Source: Lotmaria passim (Eukaryota > Euglenozoa > Kinetoplastea > Trypanosomatida > Trypanosomatidae). From it: 64,000 nucleotides of DNA. The notes beneath the pieces were generated by a model, which made no database searches, was not told the DNA's origin, and saw nothing but the letters and a program-made list of their open reading frames with translations. This document shows positions 1 to 10,851 of the stretch, in pieces (within the stretch, counting starts at the first letter, position 1; every line of letters begins with the position of its first letter). Made by a program: the position numbers and the translations under genes. The stretch spans positions 372,001 through 436,000 of the forward strand of contig CP140202.1 of the NCBI GenBank assembly GCA_037349495.1. The letters are read 5' to 3'.

Positions 1-130
1 AAATACGGCTACGCTGTCAACGTATCTTTGCATGTGCTGATAGATACCCGCGTGCGCCTACTGTTTCTTTGTTTTCTTTTATTATTATTATTATTATTAT
101 TATTGTTTTTTTTTTTTTTTTTGAAGCGCA
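1..130 (+). promoter_or_regulatory. Spacer with trans-splice acceptor for the first gene
   Basis: T-rich spacer with an (ATT)n run at about 80-104, then a T tract ending at 122. The first AG after the tract is at 125-126, only 4 nt before the ATG at 131. If it is the spliced-leader acceptor, the mRNA has almost no 5' UTR beyond the spliced leader. Confidence 0.45.
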
Positions 131-3100
131 ATGCTGCTGAGTAAGCAGCCCGGTGACACCGGCATTTATGCTACCGCGACTTCCAGCGAGGTCCGGCTTT
201 ACTACGTCCTGGACCGCGTTCTTCCCTTCGTGGCGGACAAGGCGGCGAGTGCGTTGAGCGGTGGCAGCGGCGCGGCACTCGCCGCTGCTCAGTTGGATGA
301 GGCGCGGCTAACCCAGCGCATCGCGGCTGCGCCGTTGTGTGTGCCGCGGGAGCACCTGCGGATGCTGTACCGACTCACTGCGTCCGGCACCGGGGCAAGC
401 CGCACCGGTGGCGTACTGCGGGAGACCGACTCGGCGTCTTGTCCTCATTCCATCCTCGCACCATCGTCGCGGGTTCCACATGTCGCGGAGTCTCTCGAGC
501 AGCGGCTGCAGGAAGAGGCGGCGGCTGCATCAGTGCCCCGCTGGGGCAAGCCGCTCATCCCTTTCCACACGGTGCAAAGCAGCATGGCGGTGGCGGCTGG
601 CGGCGTGGCCAGCGGCTCCGACTTTGCACGCCTCCTCAGCTCCCGTGGCAACAACAACAACTACAGTTACGGCAACAGTAGCAATAACAAGTCCTTGCAG
701 GAGTGGACAACGCCAACGGGGCCCATTGGGGACGACGGCGCAGTGCTTGCTGCTGCTGGCGGCGGTGGTAACTTTGGGCCGGGATCTGCTGCTCGTAACG
801 GTCGCTCGCTCAACTCCGCACACGGCGTCTTTAGCGCGTCACCCACCACCCTCTCGCTGAGCTGTGCGACGGACTGCCTCCTTTTTTTTGTTGCTAACGG
901 CGAGGGCCACAGCTGGGTGGGCCGCAGCGACGCAGCTACGCTCTCCCCACTGCGCGTCTCGACGTCGGTGCAGATGAATCGCCACGGGGGCGGTGCAGCT
1001 GGGCTGCACGGCGGTACGCGGTACACCGGACTCAGTGTGAACAGTGGCGGCGGCGGCGCCGCAGCGCCCTCTTCTCCGCGTCCACCGCGACCCTTCTCTG
1101 CGGCCGCGTTTAGTGTGCCGGGCAACATGTCCTTCCCAACCCACAGCTTTGCCAGTAGCGAGCGCGTGGCCACGCCGCCGAACACCGTCGCGGATGAAGC
1201 GGCGCCACCGGCCGCGACGCTACTCGACTCCGACTGCGAGGACGACGACGACGAGGCGGCGGCGGCGCATGCAGCGGCTGGCGCTGACACAAGTCGCCGT
1301 GGCAGCTCCTCCGGCCCTGCACGGCTGTCGTCGGCGGACGGGCTGGAGGCGTACTGTAATGTACCCTCGACGATGACGGCGCTGCCGGCTGGTCGCACTC
1401 TCTCGCGGCACGACCGCGTCGTCACCGCCTCCGGCTGGGACCCGCGCAGCTCCGCCATTTTGGCCCTGGGCCGGCACGGCGGCGTGGTGCAGCTCCTCGA
1501 TGTGGAGTACGTGATCGGCTCCGCGGCCAGCACGCGGTGCAGCTCCACGACAAGCTCCGCGGCTTCCGACGACACCGCCGAACCTTTCAGCACGAGCGCC
1601 AATGGCGCAGCGCGCACGGCAACCAGCGGCCACACCGGCGGTCCGCACGTGGCGGCCTACGGCGGCGCCGATCACCTGAGCTACAGCGTGATCCAGCAAC
1701 GGGAAATGGTGGGACCGGTGACGGCACTGGACTGGATGCCGCAGTCGCACCTCACCGTCGTGGCAGCACGGCGCCGCGACGGCCTTGGCTGCTACGCTGA
1801 GCTGCTGGACCTGCGAGCATCGCATGACGGCATCACCTACCTCGGTGCCCCGCCCGAGGTCTTCGGCGTGCCGGTGTATGCTCGGGGGGCCGATAGCGCT
1901 GCGCCGTCGGTGCTGTGCAGCGCGGAGAGAGTTGCCTGCCACCCCTCGCAGCGCTATGTTGCCACCGTCGGCACGTCGCGCATGCGCGATATTGTGCAAC
2001 TCTGGGACGTCCGCATGGCCACCCGCCCTGTGGCCTACCAGGTTTATGCCCGAGCCGGGTACACCTCTCTGTGCTGGAGCGCCGCGGACACCGGCGTGGT
2101 GCTGGGGACCACGCGTGACGGCGGCCTGCGCGCGCACACCTTCAAGGAGCTCGCGACACGCAGTTCTACCACAGCCACTTGCTCCAGCCGCGCCAACGTT
2201 AATGCAGGCGGAAGCGGTGCACCGACGGCGTTTGGCGGCGGCAGTCATCACAGCCGCCGGCGTCGTGGTACGAGCGGTGACCCGCAACCCCCCTTCACCG
2301 GTGGTAGTGGGGAGCAGGACGCACTGAATGAGCGCTGGGGTGTCGGCAACGGTGACCAACCCGGCAACGTCCACAACGCCGCCGCCAACAATAATAGCGG
2401 GTACAGTGGGACGGAGGCCGAGGTGGAGGACGACGCTCTCGATGATTCCGGCAGCCTGCGCTCCGGTGTCTCCATCGACGGCGCAGGAACGGCGCTGTCC
2501 TCGGTGACGGAGGGCAGCAGTGCCCTCGTGCATGTCAGCGTGAAGGCGCAATCGGCGCTGAAGTGCCGCCTGCCCTCGCGTGTGCCCGCCGCGGCGGTGG
2601 CGTGGGTATGCCGCCCCGCGGCGGACGCTACAGCTGGTGCGGCAGCAGTAGAGCAGGCGGGAGGCCTGGCAACGTCTCCGCTGCTGCCGCACGCACGCGG
2701 AGGTGAGAGCTGCGGTGCGGCTGCCGCTCGTCAGCGACGCGCTAACGTCGACGCCGACGCCGACGGCAACGACGACGGCGCAAATGGTGAGGCGGAAGAG
2801 AGGGAGGGGGAGGTGGACAAGGCAGCAGCGCGTGTGAGTGGCGTGATAGAGCGTGGCTGCCGCACCGACCTCCCTCAACTCCTTTTACTCAACTCCAAGA
2901 ACGGAGAGCTCTACACCCAGGTTTATAACCCCCGCGGCAGCATCGTGACCATTCTGAATCAAAGTATGGGGCTTGTCGGAGCTGGACCAAACGCCTTCAT
3001 CGTAAAGGCCCCCGCTTCCTACAAGTCGGCAATGCACGCATACGAAGAGCTGCTCATTCAACAGCTGGAACAGCAGGCTGTGCTGGCTGATGCAGCTACT

Positions 3101-6100
3101 GTTGCTGCGGCGCACGACAACTGTTTTGCGTCCGCGACTCCGCCACCAGCAGCAGCCGTCAACGGTGCTGGTGGCAACAGCGTCGCAACCGCCGTAAGTT
3201 CGTCGTCCGGAGGCTCAGCCTGTGGGTCTGCGGCGCCGCCGCAGCAGCACGTGAGAGGCAGCGGTGAGGTAGTAGAGAGCCACAGCGCTGTCGTCAAGTC
3301 GCCTGCTGCGGCCACTAGGCGGCGGCTGAAAGGCCACCGCCCAGTGGATCTGATGGGACTGGGGCTACTGGACGAGGACGACGACGAAGAGGACGATGAG
3401 GAGGAGGAGAGGGAGGAGGCGGACGACAGGGAGCGGCTGGTGAGCGATTGCCGCGAAGGCCACGGCGATGCACGTGATCGGCACGTCGAGAGGGCGACGG
3501 CCAGCGGTGACGCCGTGGCAGAGCACGGCGGCGGAGGCGATGGCGCGGCTACGACCTCGTTTGGCGAGCAAGAGCGTGCGGGTGGGCAGGCGGCTGCGGG
3601 CACCTCACCACCTGGGTCGGCCTCACAGGCCAACCAGAAAGGAGCGCCCACGGCGACAGGGCCGGCAGTGGGCAGAAGGAAAGCCTCCAATTCAAGCGAA
3701 CGCGGTGGCGTGAGAGCGGCTGCGGCGGGAGGGACTGGAGCAGGAGAGGGATGCCTGGGCTACACCGCGGCGCCGCTGCTGCCGTCTTCCTTGACGCATC
3801 CGGTGTCGCCCGTTGCCGAGGGTGTGGCGGCAGCGGCGGGCGCGGCATCGCTACACACGGCCTTACCGCCGGAGCTCGGCTACTGCCAGTTTCACCGCAT
3901 CGAGCGAGCACGGCTCATCTGGCGCCGCCTGCGCGGCGGTTTCTCCTGCGATCCCATCGGCAACCTCCGCGTCCTACTCCAAGAGGGCGTTGATCGAGAG
4001 GCGTACGCCACTTTTTTGTACGGCTGCTGCGCGTCGATGCTGCTTTACCCATCGTGCACCGCCCAACATGCGCTTACGCAGGCCCAGAATGCGGCGGCTG
4101 CGGGCGACGCACCCTGGGCTTTCCCGCTTGTCGTCGGTGCACGACACGCCGTACCAGGCCTGCTGGAGCTGCTCGTGTCAGAGCGGCGGTTGCGCACGCA
4201 GCTGGGGCTGCGTGACACGCGTCTGTCCTCGCGTTTTCGCTTGCGCCAGCACCCCAGCACCCTGCCCTCGATGACACGTCCAACCACAGAGGCACCTGCT
4301 GCGACGTCTGCTGGGACGTCCCCCACACCGTTTCCCCCCATGCCACCCGTTACTGCGGGCAGAAGCGCACTTGGCTTCGCGGCGCCGCTGCTGCCGGGGC
4401 TGCCTGGCATGGCTGACGAGAGAACTCACAAAGTTCCACCCGGCTTCTTCCGCAGCCCGTTCGAGGTGGCCGCGGCCACCATGCGAGGCGCCGGCACACG
4501 TCTACCCACGCCGGGCTCGCTGACCGCCGTTGGTGGTATGCGAGGCGGCGGCAGCGACGCGGCGGGGCGGACGACGGCCACCACCACCACAGCCGCCACG
4601 TCGATGCTGCGGCGCAGCGATGGGGCAAAGGCGGCGGCTGCCGGTGGCGGTGGTCGCGGTGCCGCAGCAGCCGAGCAGCCGACGCACGCCGCGGCGATCG
4701 GCACGCTGCATCAACTCATCCTGCAGTCGATGGGCTGGGTTGCCCCGCCCTTGTCATGCCAGGTTGACAACCCGCGCGGCGGGAAAGCAAACGACGGGGC
4801 CGGCGGCGGCACCGCCATCACGGCAGCCTCGGCTGGAGGCGGCGGGGCTGCAGAGGACGAACGGAGCGGCACACTGCCCTCACGCACGTCGGCTCGGCAT
4901 GCGTCACGACACCCAGCCGAGAGGTTCTTCGTACAAGGCGACGGTCTCGGGCAGCAAAGTCTGCAGGAGGCGCTGGAGCGCCGCGTCGCAGTGCTGGTCC
5001 TGCTCGACCGTCTCGACGAGGCAGCGGAGCTGTTGTCGCTGCACAGCACCCGCAATGCCCAGTACCCCAGCATCGCCCTCACCCTTTCCGCGGCTCGCGA
5101 GCAGACCGCCGCGCTGCGCAGCCTCGCCGCCCCGGACAGCACGGGTGTGACGTTCTGGGTGCACCTTCTGCTGACCTACGTGGAGCTGCTCATGGCGCAG
5201 CAGAGCCGTCGAGGAGCAGAGACGCAACTCGAACCGACATCGTTCACGGCGAGTCAACGCGTGGACACCTCACAGACCGCGGCACGCGCGTCAGACAACC
5301 CTGCCGTTCCGTACGACGCAGACGAAGGCGTCTCAGCCAACGCGACAACCCGCTTCGACCGGCTCTTCACGCTGGCAGAACAGAGGGCGGTGGCACTGCG
5401 GCTGCTTCGGGGGTACCCGCGGCTGGCCATGCCAGACAAGGTGGCGCTCGCGGCGGCGCTTCTTCTGCCACCGAGCTATCACGGCGGCCACATGGACAAT
5501 TTGATCGAGGTGCTGCAGATTCTCGTGCACCAGCAGTACCGAAACTACGCAGGGCTCTCCGCGGCTGCGGTCGTCACACTTCCACGGACATCCAACGCGG
5601 AAGCGACGGGCACCGCCCCGCACGTTTCGCCCGCCGCCTCTCTATCCCCATCCACAGCAGGGACACAGCACCGCATGGAGGGAAAGCGGCTGCTGCCGTT
5701 ACCAGCGATGCCGTTGACTCTGCCCTCTGCACCATGCCCACCAAACGGCCTGACTGATGTTGCCGCAGCGGAGTTGGGCGGGGGCGCGGTCAACTTTCCC
5801 CCTGTTTGCGGGTGCTCGCTGCTGCTCGTGACAGCGGTGGAGGGACTGAGCACCGACTGCCGAGCCTTGCAGCGGTACATCGACGAATGCGGCGACACGC
5901 AGACGACGCTGTGCTACACCGCCGTTTTTGGCAACGTCACGACGTCGACGTTTCGACTGTGGCGTGAGGCGTACCGGCAGCAGTTGAATGAGCAGGGTTT
6001 CTCCATGTGGAGGAGCCAGTTCGATCTGCAGTGCGTTAAACTACTTAAAGCACGTGAGGCGGCTGAGAAGGAAGCGGCGAGGGACGGCAGGGTCGAGGGC

Positions 6101-6871
6101 GCCACGGACGCAGCAGCAGGGATCGGCTTTGATGTAAAGGAAGGTCGCGTGGGCGGGGTGGGCAGCGATGCTGTCGGCGCAGGCGCGAGCTCCATCATGG
6201 CGGGGGTGATGAGTGCAGGGAGTGGAATCGATAGCACCGCCATCGCCACCGCCAGCACCACCGTCGCCGCTGCAACCCTCCTACACACCGGCGTGGCCGC
6301 GCCAAAAGGCTTCTCCACCAGTCTAAACGCTCTGGGCACCGACATGACGGCTGGCCCGGCGGCCTCGGCTGCCGCAATGATGTCCACGCAGACGGCAATG
6401 ATGATGAAGCGGACGCTGAAAGGCTTTGCGCAGACAGCGGCCACGTCTACGGCGGAGCGAGACCGGTCTATGCGCGAGGCGGCAGCGGCCGGCAACGGTG
6501 GACTGGACCGCACCATCGACGACCTGCACCGCACAGTCGAGCTGCGCTGTAACTGTGGACAGGCGATGCACGCTACTGCGCCGGGTAAGAGTTCGATGTC
6601 ACCCATGGTTTCGACTAATTTGACGCGCAAACAACTCATTCCATGCGGCAACCCAGAGTGTCGTCAGTGGCAAACGCCCATGTGCACCGTCTGCGGTGAG
6701 CGCATGGAGCACCGCGCGACGGAGCTGCCACCCGAGCGCTTCTTTGCGTGGTGCAGCGTATGCCTTCACGGTGGACATTGGTGTCACCTCCGCGAGTGGT
6801 TCGCTAAGCACACCAAGTGCCCGGTTGAGAACTGCCCCTGTCACTGCTGCGATGGGGCCCATCTTGCGTAG
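131..6871 (+). CDS. Very large MIOS/SEA4-like protein (GATOR2/SEA complex family)
   Basis: 2246-residue protein. Degenerate WD40-like blades lie at about residues 430-720 (seen as GRHGGVVQLLDVEY and VQLWDVRMA). A long middle part rich in Ala, Gly, Ser and acidic runs follows, then helical segments (about 1250-1400 and 1600-1950). The C-terminal ~110 residues form a zinc-binding domain with paired Cys (CNCG, CGNPEC, CTVC) and the block FAWCSVCLHGGH, then HLREWF and CPVENCPCHC. Known family: this block is the zinc-ribbon/RING-like end of MIOS, and is related to that of WDR24 and WDR59, subunits of the GATOR2 complex that controls TORC1 in response to amino acids. The protein is more than twice the usual MIOS length because of low-complexity inserts. 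MIOS is favoured over WDR59/WDR24 because of the CPVxxCxCxC ending. Its role in this cell is inferred only. The start is the first ATG after the T tract. Confidence 0.7.
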   Translation: MLLSKQPGDTGIYATATSSEVRLYYVLDRVLPFVADKAASALSGGSGAALAAAQLDEARLTQRIAAAPLCVPREHLRMLYRLTASGTGASRTGGVLRETDSASCPHSILAPSSRVPHVAESLEQRLQEEAAAASVPRWGKPLIPFHTVQSSMAVAAGGVASGSDFARLLSSRGNNNNYSYGNSSNNKSLQEWTTPTGPIGDDGAVLAAAGGGGNFGPGSAARNGRSLNSAHGVFSASPTTLSLSCATDCLLFFVANGEGHSWVGRSDAATLSPLRVSTSVQMNRHGGGAAGLHGGTRYTGLSVNSGGGGAAAPSSPRPPRPFSAAAFSVPGNMSFPTHSFASSERVATPPNTVADEAAPPAATLLDSDCEDDDDEAAAAHAAAGADTSRRGSSSGPARLSSADGLEAYCNVPSTMTALPAGRTLSRHDRVVTASGWDPRSSAILALGRHGGVVQLLDVEYVIGSAASTRCSSTTSSAASDDTAEPFSTSANGAARTATSGHTGGPHVAAYGGADHLSYSVIQQREMVGPVTALDWMPQSHLTVVAARRRDGLGCYAELLDLRASHDGITYLGAPPEVFGVPVYARGADSAAPSVLCSAERVACHPSQRYVATVGTSRMRDIVQLWDVRMATRPVAYQVYARAGYTSLCWSAADTGVVLGTTRDGGLRAHTFKELATRSSTTATCSSRANVNAGGSGAPTAFGGGSHHSRRRRGTSGDPQPPFTGGSGEQDALNERWGVGNGDQPGNVHNAAANNNSGYSGTEAEVEDDALDDSGSLRSGVSIDGAGTALSSVTEGSSALVHVSVKAQSALKCRLPSRVPAAAVAWVCRPAADATAGAAAVEQAGGLATSPLLPHARGGESCGAAAARQRRANVDADADGNDDGANGEAEEREGEVDKAAARVSGVIERGCRTDLPQLLLLNSKNGELYTQVYNPRGSIVTILNQSMGLVGAGPNAFIVKAPASYKSAMHAYEELLIQQLEQQAVLADAATVAAAHDNCFASATPPPAAAVNGAGGNSVATAVSSSSGGSACGSAAPPQQHVRGSGEVVESHSAVVKSPAAATRRRLKGHRPVDLMGLGLLDEDDDEEDDEEEEREEADDRERLVSDCREGHGDARDRHVERATASGDAVAEHGGGGDGAATTSFGEQERAGGQAAAGTSPPGSASQANQKGAPTATGPAVGRRKASNSSERGGVRAAAAGGTGAGEGCLGYTAAPLLPSSLTHPVSPVAEGVAAAAGAASLHTALPPELGYCQFHRIERARLIWRRLRGGFSCDPIGNLRVLLQEGVDREAYATFLYGCCASMLLYPSCTAQHALTQAQNAAAAGDAPWAFPLVVGARHAVPGLLELLVSERRLRTQLGLRDTRLSSRFRLRQHPSTLPSMTRPTTEAPAATSAGTSPTPFPPMPPVTAGRSALGFAAPLLPGLPGMADERTHKVPPGFFRSPFEVAAATMRGAGTRLPTPGSLTAVGGMRGGGSDAAGRTTATTTTAATSMLRRSDGAKAAAAGGGGRGAAAAEQPTHAAAIGTLHQLILQSMGWVAPPLSCQVDNPRGGKANDGAGGGTAITAASAGGGGAAEDERSGTLPSRTSARHASRHPAERFFVQGDGLGQQSLQEALERRVAVLVLLDRLDEAAELLSLHSTRNAQYPSIALTLSAAREQTAALRSLAAPDSTGVTFWVHLLLTYVELLMAQQSRRGAETQLEPTSFTASQRVDTSQTAARASDNPAVPYDADEGVSANATTRFDRLFTLAEQRAVALRLLRGYPRLAMPDKVALAAALLLPPSYHGGHMDNLIEVLQILVHQQYRNYAGLSAAAVVTLPRTSNAEATGTAPHVSPAASLSPSTAGTQHRMEGKRLLPLPAMPLTLPSAPCPPNGLTDVAAAELGGGAVNFPPVCGCSLLLVTAVEGLSTDCRALQRYIDECGDTQTTLCYTAVFGNVTTSTFRLWREAYRQQLNEQGFSMWRSQFDLQCVKLLKAREAAEKEAARDGRVEGATDAAAGIGFDVKEGRVGGVGSDAVGAGASSIMAGVMSAGSGIDSTAIATASTTVAAATLLHTGVAAPKGFSTSLNALGTDMTAGPAASAAAMMSTQTAMMMKRTLKGFAQTAATSTAERDRSMREAAAAGNGGLDRTIDDLHRTVELRCNCGQAMHATAPGKSSMSPMVSTNLTRKQLIPCGNPECRQWQTPMCTVCGERMEHRATELPPERFFAWCSVCLHGGHWCHLREWFAKHTKCPVENCPCHCCDGAHLA

Positions 6872-7773
6872 CGGTCAAGGCGACGCTTCGCCCACTGTTG
6901 AATGTTCTTTTTCTTTTTTTTCTTTAAGAGAGGGTCAAGCTAAAGAGCGCGCTCCCCCTCCCCTCCCTCATGAAGGAAAAAAAAAAAAACTCAAGAGACA
7001 AAGGCAGAACGAGCTGCTCGGTAGACTGCATTTTAGTGCCTTTCTTGAAGAGAGGGAAGATTAAGAAAAAAGAAAAACAAAACACACACATAGATTCTTC
7101 AACCCAAGCCGAGCTAATAAGTAACGCAGCACCACACAGCACGGCAAGTATTGCCAACGATCGTCCTCAAGGCTCCCGTCGAGCAGTTGCTTTTTCTGCT
7201 TTCTCTCTTTTTTTCGCCTCAATACTGTCTCTGTGGAGGCTCGTCGCGACGACTGAGCCTCCCGCACGGCGGACATGGGCGCCGTTACGTTAAATGCAAT
7301 CAGTAAGCAGAAAGCGCTTTTACTGTTTCGTTTCCCCTATTTAGGCTCATTCATGAAACGCCTGGGTATCCACCTTTACCAAAAAGCCAAAAACGAAAAC
7401 CACGGGGGAGGGGAAATATCGGTTGTGTGACGTGTGTGCGCTGCTGTGCGCTGTGCGCTCCCCGACACTCTCTGCTGCGCCGATCTCCTTCCTCTTGCTT
7501 CTCCCTTCCCCCCATCTCGATCTCTTTCCCATTTCTCATCTTCCTCCTGGTCATTCCTCTTTCTCTTGCTCTTCTCGCGGACCTGCGCCTCCCGCGCACA
7601 GATCTTTCGCCCCGTCTCGCGAACTACTGCTAACTCGTTTTTTTTTTCTCGCCCCGTTGCGTCTCCTGCGTTCCGCAAACCCGCCTACTGCCACCCATTC
7701 ACAACCCCCCCTCCCCACCACACACACACACACAGCGTTTTTACCCCCCGCTGCGCACTGACATCGCCTGACC
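6872..7773 (+). other. Intergenic spacer (3' UTR, then 5' region of the decayed surface gene)
   Basis: No gene seen. The left part is A/T rich with purine runs. The right part (7440-7740) is strongly CT-rich and ends in a (CA)n stretch and AG near 7734, a plausible spliced-leader acceptor for the reading frame at 7774. Confidence 0.5.
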
Positions 7774-8965
7774 ATGGCCCAGAGTCTTCGCCGCGTTGTG
7801 CTGGCGGCCATGATGGTCCTCGTGGTTCTGCTGTTCGCGAGCGGCGCACGTGTGGGCTGCGCCACCCTGGAGGACATGGATCTGCCGCTGGAGGTGGCGA
7901 TGCCCCCGATTCGTCACGTGGAGAGCCGGGCGGCCTCCCGACTCACGGAGACGCAGCTGACCAACACGCTGAGGATGCTGCTGGCGTTTGCAGACGTGAT
8001 GCCAGGACTTAAGAGCTCGTGCACCGGGACGCCGTCTTGTGATTGGCCCGGTATCACGTGCTACCAAGGTTCCGTGTACCTCGGGCCGATGACGCCGAAC
8101 TTCACCGGCACGCTTCCTGACGTGCCTGAGGACGCGGACGAGTGGAGCATGCGGCTGGACACGATCTCGTTTTACAACCTGGGCTCGGTGGTGAGCGGCA
8201 CGCTGCTTAACAGCTGATACAGACTGACGTCTCTTGCGGTGCTGAACTTTGCCTTTACGAATGTGTCTGGAACGCTGCTTGCGTCGTGGGGTGCACTGAC
8301 CCAGATCAAGTTTCCTGCGCTGTTCTCGACGTCGGTGGGTGGCACGCTACCCGTTGCGTGGGCAGGGCTGTCGTCGCTGACAACGCTTGCCATGTACGGC
8401 ATGCAGGTGACGGGAACGCTGCAGCTTGAGTGGTCCGCGCTGACCGCTCGCACGATGGTCCAGCTGCAGCGCTGCAAGTTCCAAGGCAGTCTCCCTGCCT
8501 CGTGGTTGGAGATGCCGTCGCCGACGTGCGTGGTACTGAACAACAATGACTTCTCTGGCTGCGTTCTAGAGTATTGGAAGGAATGGACGAGGAACTGTGC
8601 CACTGCGCTGAAGTGTAGGCCCACGATGTCTACGGCTCTGACGACGACATCGATGACTCCTGAGTCTTCAGGCATGACACGATCGATTTCTGCGCTCTCA
8701 AGTACTGCCAGGCCTTGGATGTTCGCTGCGATGATGAAGATGGTGTGAAATAACACGCGTGACACTTCGGATTCGACTGCTGAGTATTTACCGGAGTGGT
8801 GTTTGCTGCAGCGACTACAAGGCAACCAACGAGGTGTGGAAGTGTGCTGACGCAATCTCCAACATGCTGGACGCCACGGTGAACTGCTCTGCGCCAAGGC
8901 TGTACAAGGACTTCACGCGTTGTGCGAACATCGATGAGTATGATAATCGCAAGTGGATGGGCTGA
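7774..8965 (+). pseudogene. Decayed PSA-2/GP46-like leucine-rich-repeat surface protein
   Basis: Starts with a clear signal peptide (MAQSLRRVVLAAMMVLVVLL...). An LRR N-cap follows (TNTLRMLLAFADVMPGLK..C..CDWPGITC) and then repeats of the promastigote-surface-antigen type, e.g. TNVSGTLLASWGAL, TSVGGTLPVAWAGL and FQGSLPASWLEM. The frame is broken by TGA at 8215-8217, where these repeats usually carry Trp (SW), so TGG to TGA is likely. It then continues in the same frame to about 8600. After that, coding-like sequence appears in another frame (HDTIDFCALKYC...), with more stops, and again at 8800-8950 (DYKATNEVWKCADAISN). Other genes here end in TGA, so reassignment of UGA does not explain the break. 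No GPI-anchor end is visible. This is an isolated, degraded surface-protein gene inside a housekeeping unit. Confidence 0.8.
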
Positions 8966-10851
8966 TCGTGCAGCGTTGCCAGCGAAGCTATGGTGTAGCG
9001 ATTCGCGTAGCCTCGACGGGTCGAGTCAGATCGCGATACTGCGTCGAAAAGGCGACGCTTTTAATGCAGTGGTTTGATGTGGAGGTTTGGAAGCGACCAC
9101 GCTGTTTGTGTGGGCGGTATGAAAGCAGGAAGGTGATGTGCTGTTGAGATGCGCGTAGTTGAAAGACGTCTGCTACTTTCACAACCTTTTTGGCTGAGAC
9201 TACTCTTTTTTTTTTTCCCTTTTTGTTTTTAGTTTCTGAATGTCTCTCTCTTTTTTTTTTTTTTGGCTGCCTCGCTTTCTATGGTATTGTTGTGACTTTC
9301 AACATCTACAACCACATCACTTCGCAAGGGCTGCGAACGACTTTTTGCGTAAAGCAGGTGTCTTTCCTTGTGGAGCTTTTTATTTACTTGTTATTTGTTA
9401 TTGTTATTATTTTTTTTTTTTCGTTTTTGTCCCATTAAAGCACAATCCAGCTCTTGTGATCTTTCTCTGATGAACTACCCTTGTGATGAACTTTGGTATG
9501 CGTTTTTTTTTTTTTTTGCGCCTATTTTCATTTACCTTTGATGTGCTTTTTTTTTAAATTTCCTGTCTCATTGTACGTTGTGTTTCTACGCATTGTGGAG
9601 GAGCAGTCCAGTTTGCGTATTTTTACTTTTAATATGCCCTGGTTGCGGACTCTGGTGTTGCGCTTCTTTTTTTTCCCATTTCTCTCGCCTTTTTCCTTAC
9701 ATCGAGTGAGTTTAGGCGCTGCGTGAGGCTTGTATATATGTGTGCTACGGCTTGTTCAGTGGTCGCAAGGTTACTGAAATAAGGGCTCGCTGGCTTTGAC
9801 GGCGGTTTCCAAGCATCTTCGTTCAGTCCTTGCAATCACGTAACCTTTTCCTTCCTTTCAATCTGCGGTCTGGTTGTCTGCCGCCATCCTTGAACGGCTG
9901 TTATCAGAAGTGAAGGAGGGTATCATTAACGTTCTTCGTCTCGCGGAGCGGTCTGCTGCTGTGCAGCCCACATCTTTTGCTCCTTTTCTTTTTATTCGAC
10001 GGCGCAGCGAGCCAGCTGAGCTTCCCTTCTTCCCACCTCACGTACCCGTAGTGCGGCATGTGTGGCAGCCGCCTCACGGTCTGCGCTGCTTTCACGTTTG
10101 TGTACCTCATTTCCGCTGCTATTGTCAGCGTGCACACACATACAAAAAGAGAAAAAAAAGTGCTTTGCACCTCTCAGGGGAGTCACTGTAGGGGTAGGGT
10201 GGCGAGCGTGCTGGGTGTTTTCTCACGAGACTTCTTCTGCTACTTGTTGACTTGCCTTTATGTCTCTTTTCTGTTTTTTTTTCTTCTTCTTGAGCAATCT
10301 TGAATTGAAAGCTATCTAAGGCGGCGTGCTGAGCCTCTCTTTTTTTTTTTTTTCTCTCCCTTTTGGTCTCAACTTGCTGTTGTTGCTTGCTTTCTTTCGT
10401 CAAAGCCGTGTGGTGGTGCCGTAAGGGGCGAATTGCGAGGAATCATAAGGTGGCTGTGAGCTTCACGTGAGAACCATCACCAACATCACCACCGCCACTA
10501 CGCACGACAACCCTAGCCGCTCGTGGGTTCGCAGCTCTCCTGGGTCTTAATTACCAAACGCATGCTCTTTTTTTTCTTCTTTCCTCCAACGTAGATTCGC
10601 AAACGCAGAAGCAACGAGAGTCTCTGAAGAAGTGGCTTTTTTTTTGAGTTTTGCCTACTTTTACTAAACCACTTGACTGTTTCATTTGCTGAAAGCACAG
10701 GTCGTCTTGCCGATGCGAGCTACGTTTTTTTTTTTTCTTGCGTCTTCCCGATTCAGAAACTCTGCAGTCACAAAAGCCAGCAGGTAAGGGCCTGCTCGCG
10801 TTTCATTGCTTCATATCTATATTCTAATCAATAACGAAGAGCTGTACGATC
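8966..10851 (+). other. Long T-rich spacer after the decayed surface gene
   Basis: About 1.9 kb with no convincing gene. 8966-9150 may still be eroded coding sequence. Beyond that are many T runs (9204, 9248, 9412, 9504, 10338, 10723) and short frames without recognisable content. The AG-containing segments at 10780-10795 are candidate acceptors for the gene at 10852. I looked for retroposon-like ends and found none I could support. Confidence 0.4.

Noticed and set aside
8215-8217. UGA read as Trp (code change) to keep the LRR gene open
   Set aside because: Several intact genes here end in TGA at natural ends (16395, 23659, 33446), and the LRR gene has further frame breaks.
9150-10851. Possible retroposon or structural RNA gene in the long spacer
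   Set aside because: I could not see target duplications, an A-rich tail with a matching body, tRNA boxes or C/D-box snoRNA signals that hold up. A genome-wide repeat search would be needed.
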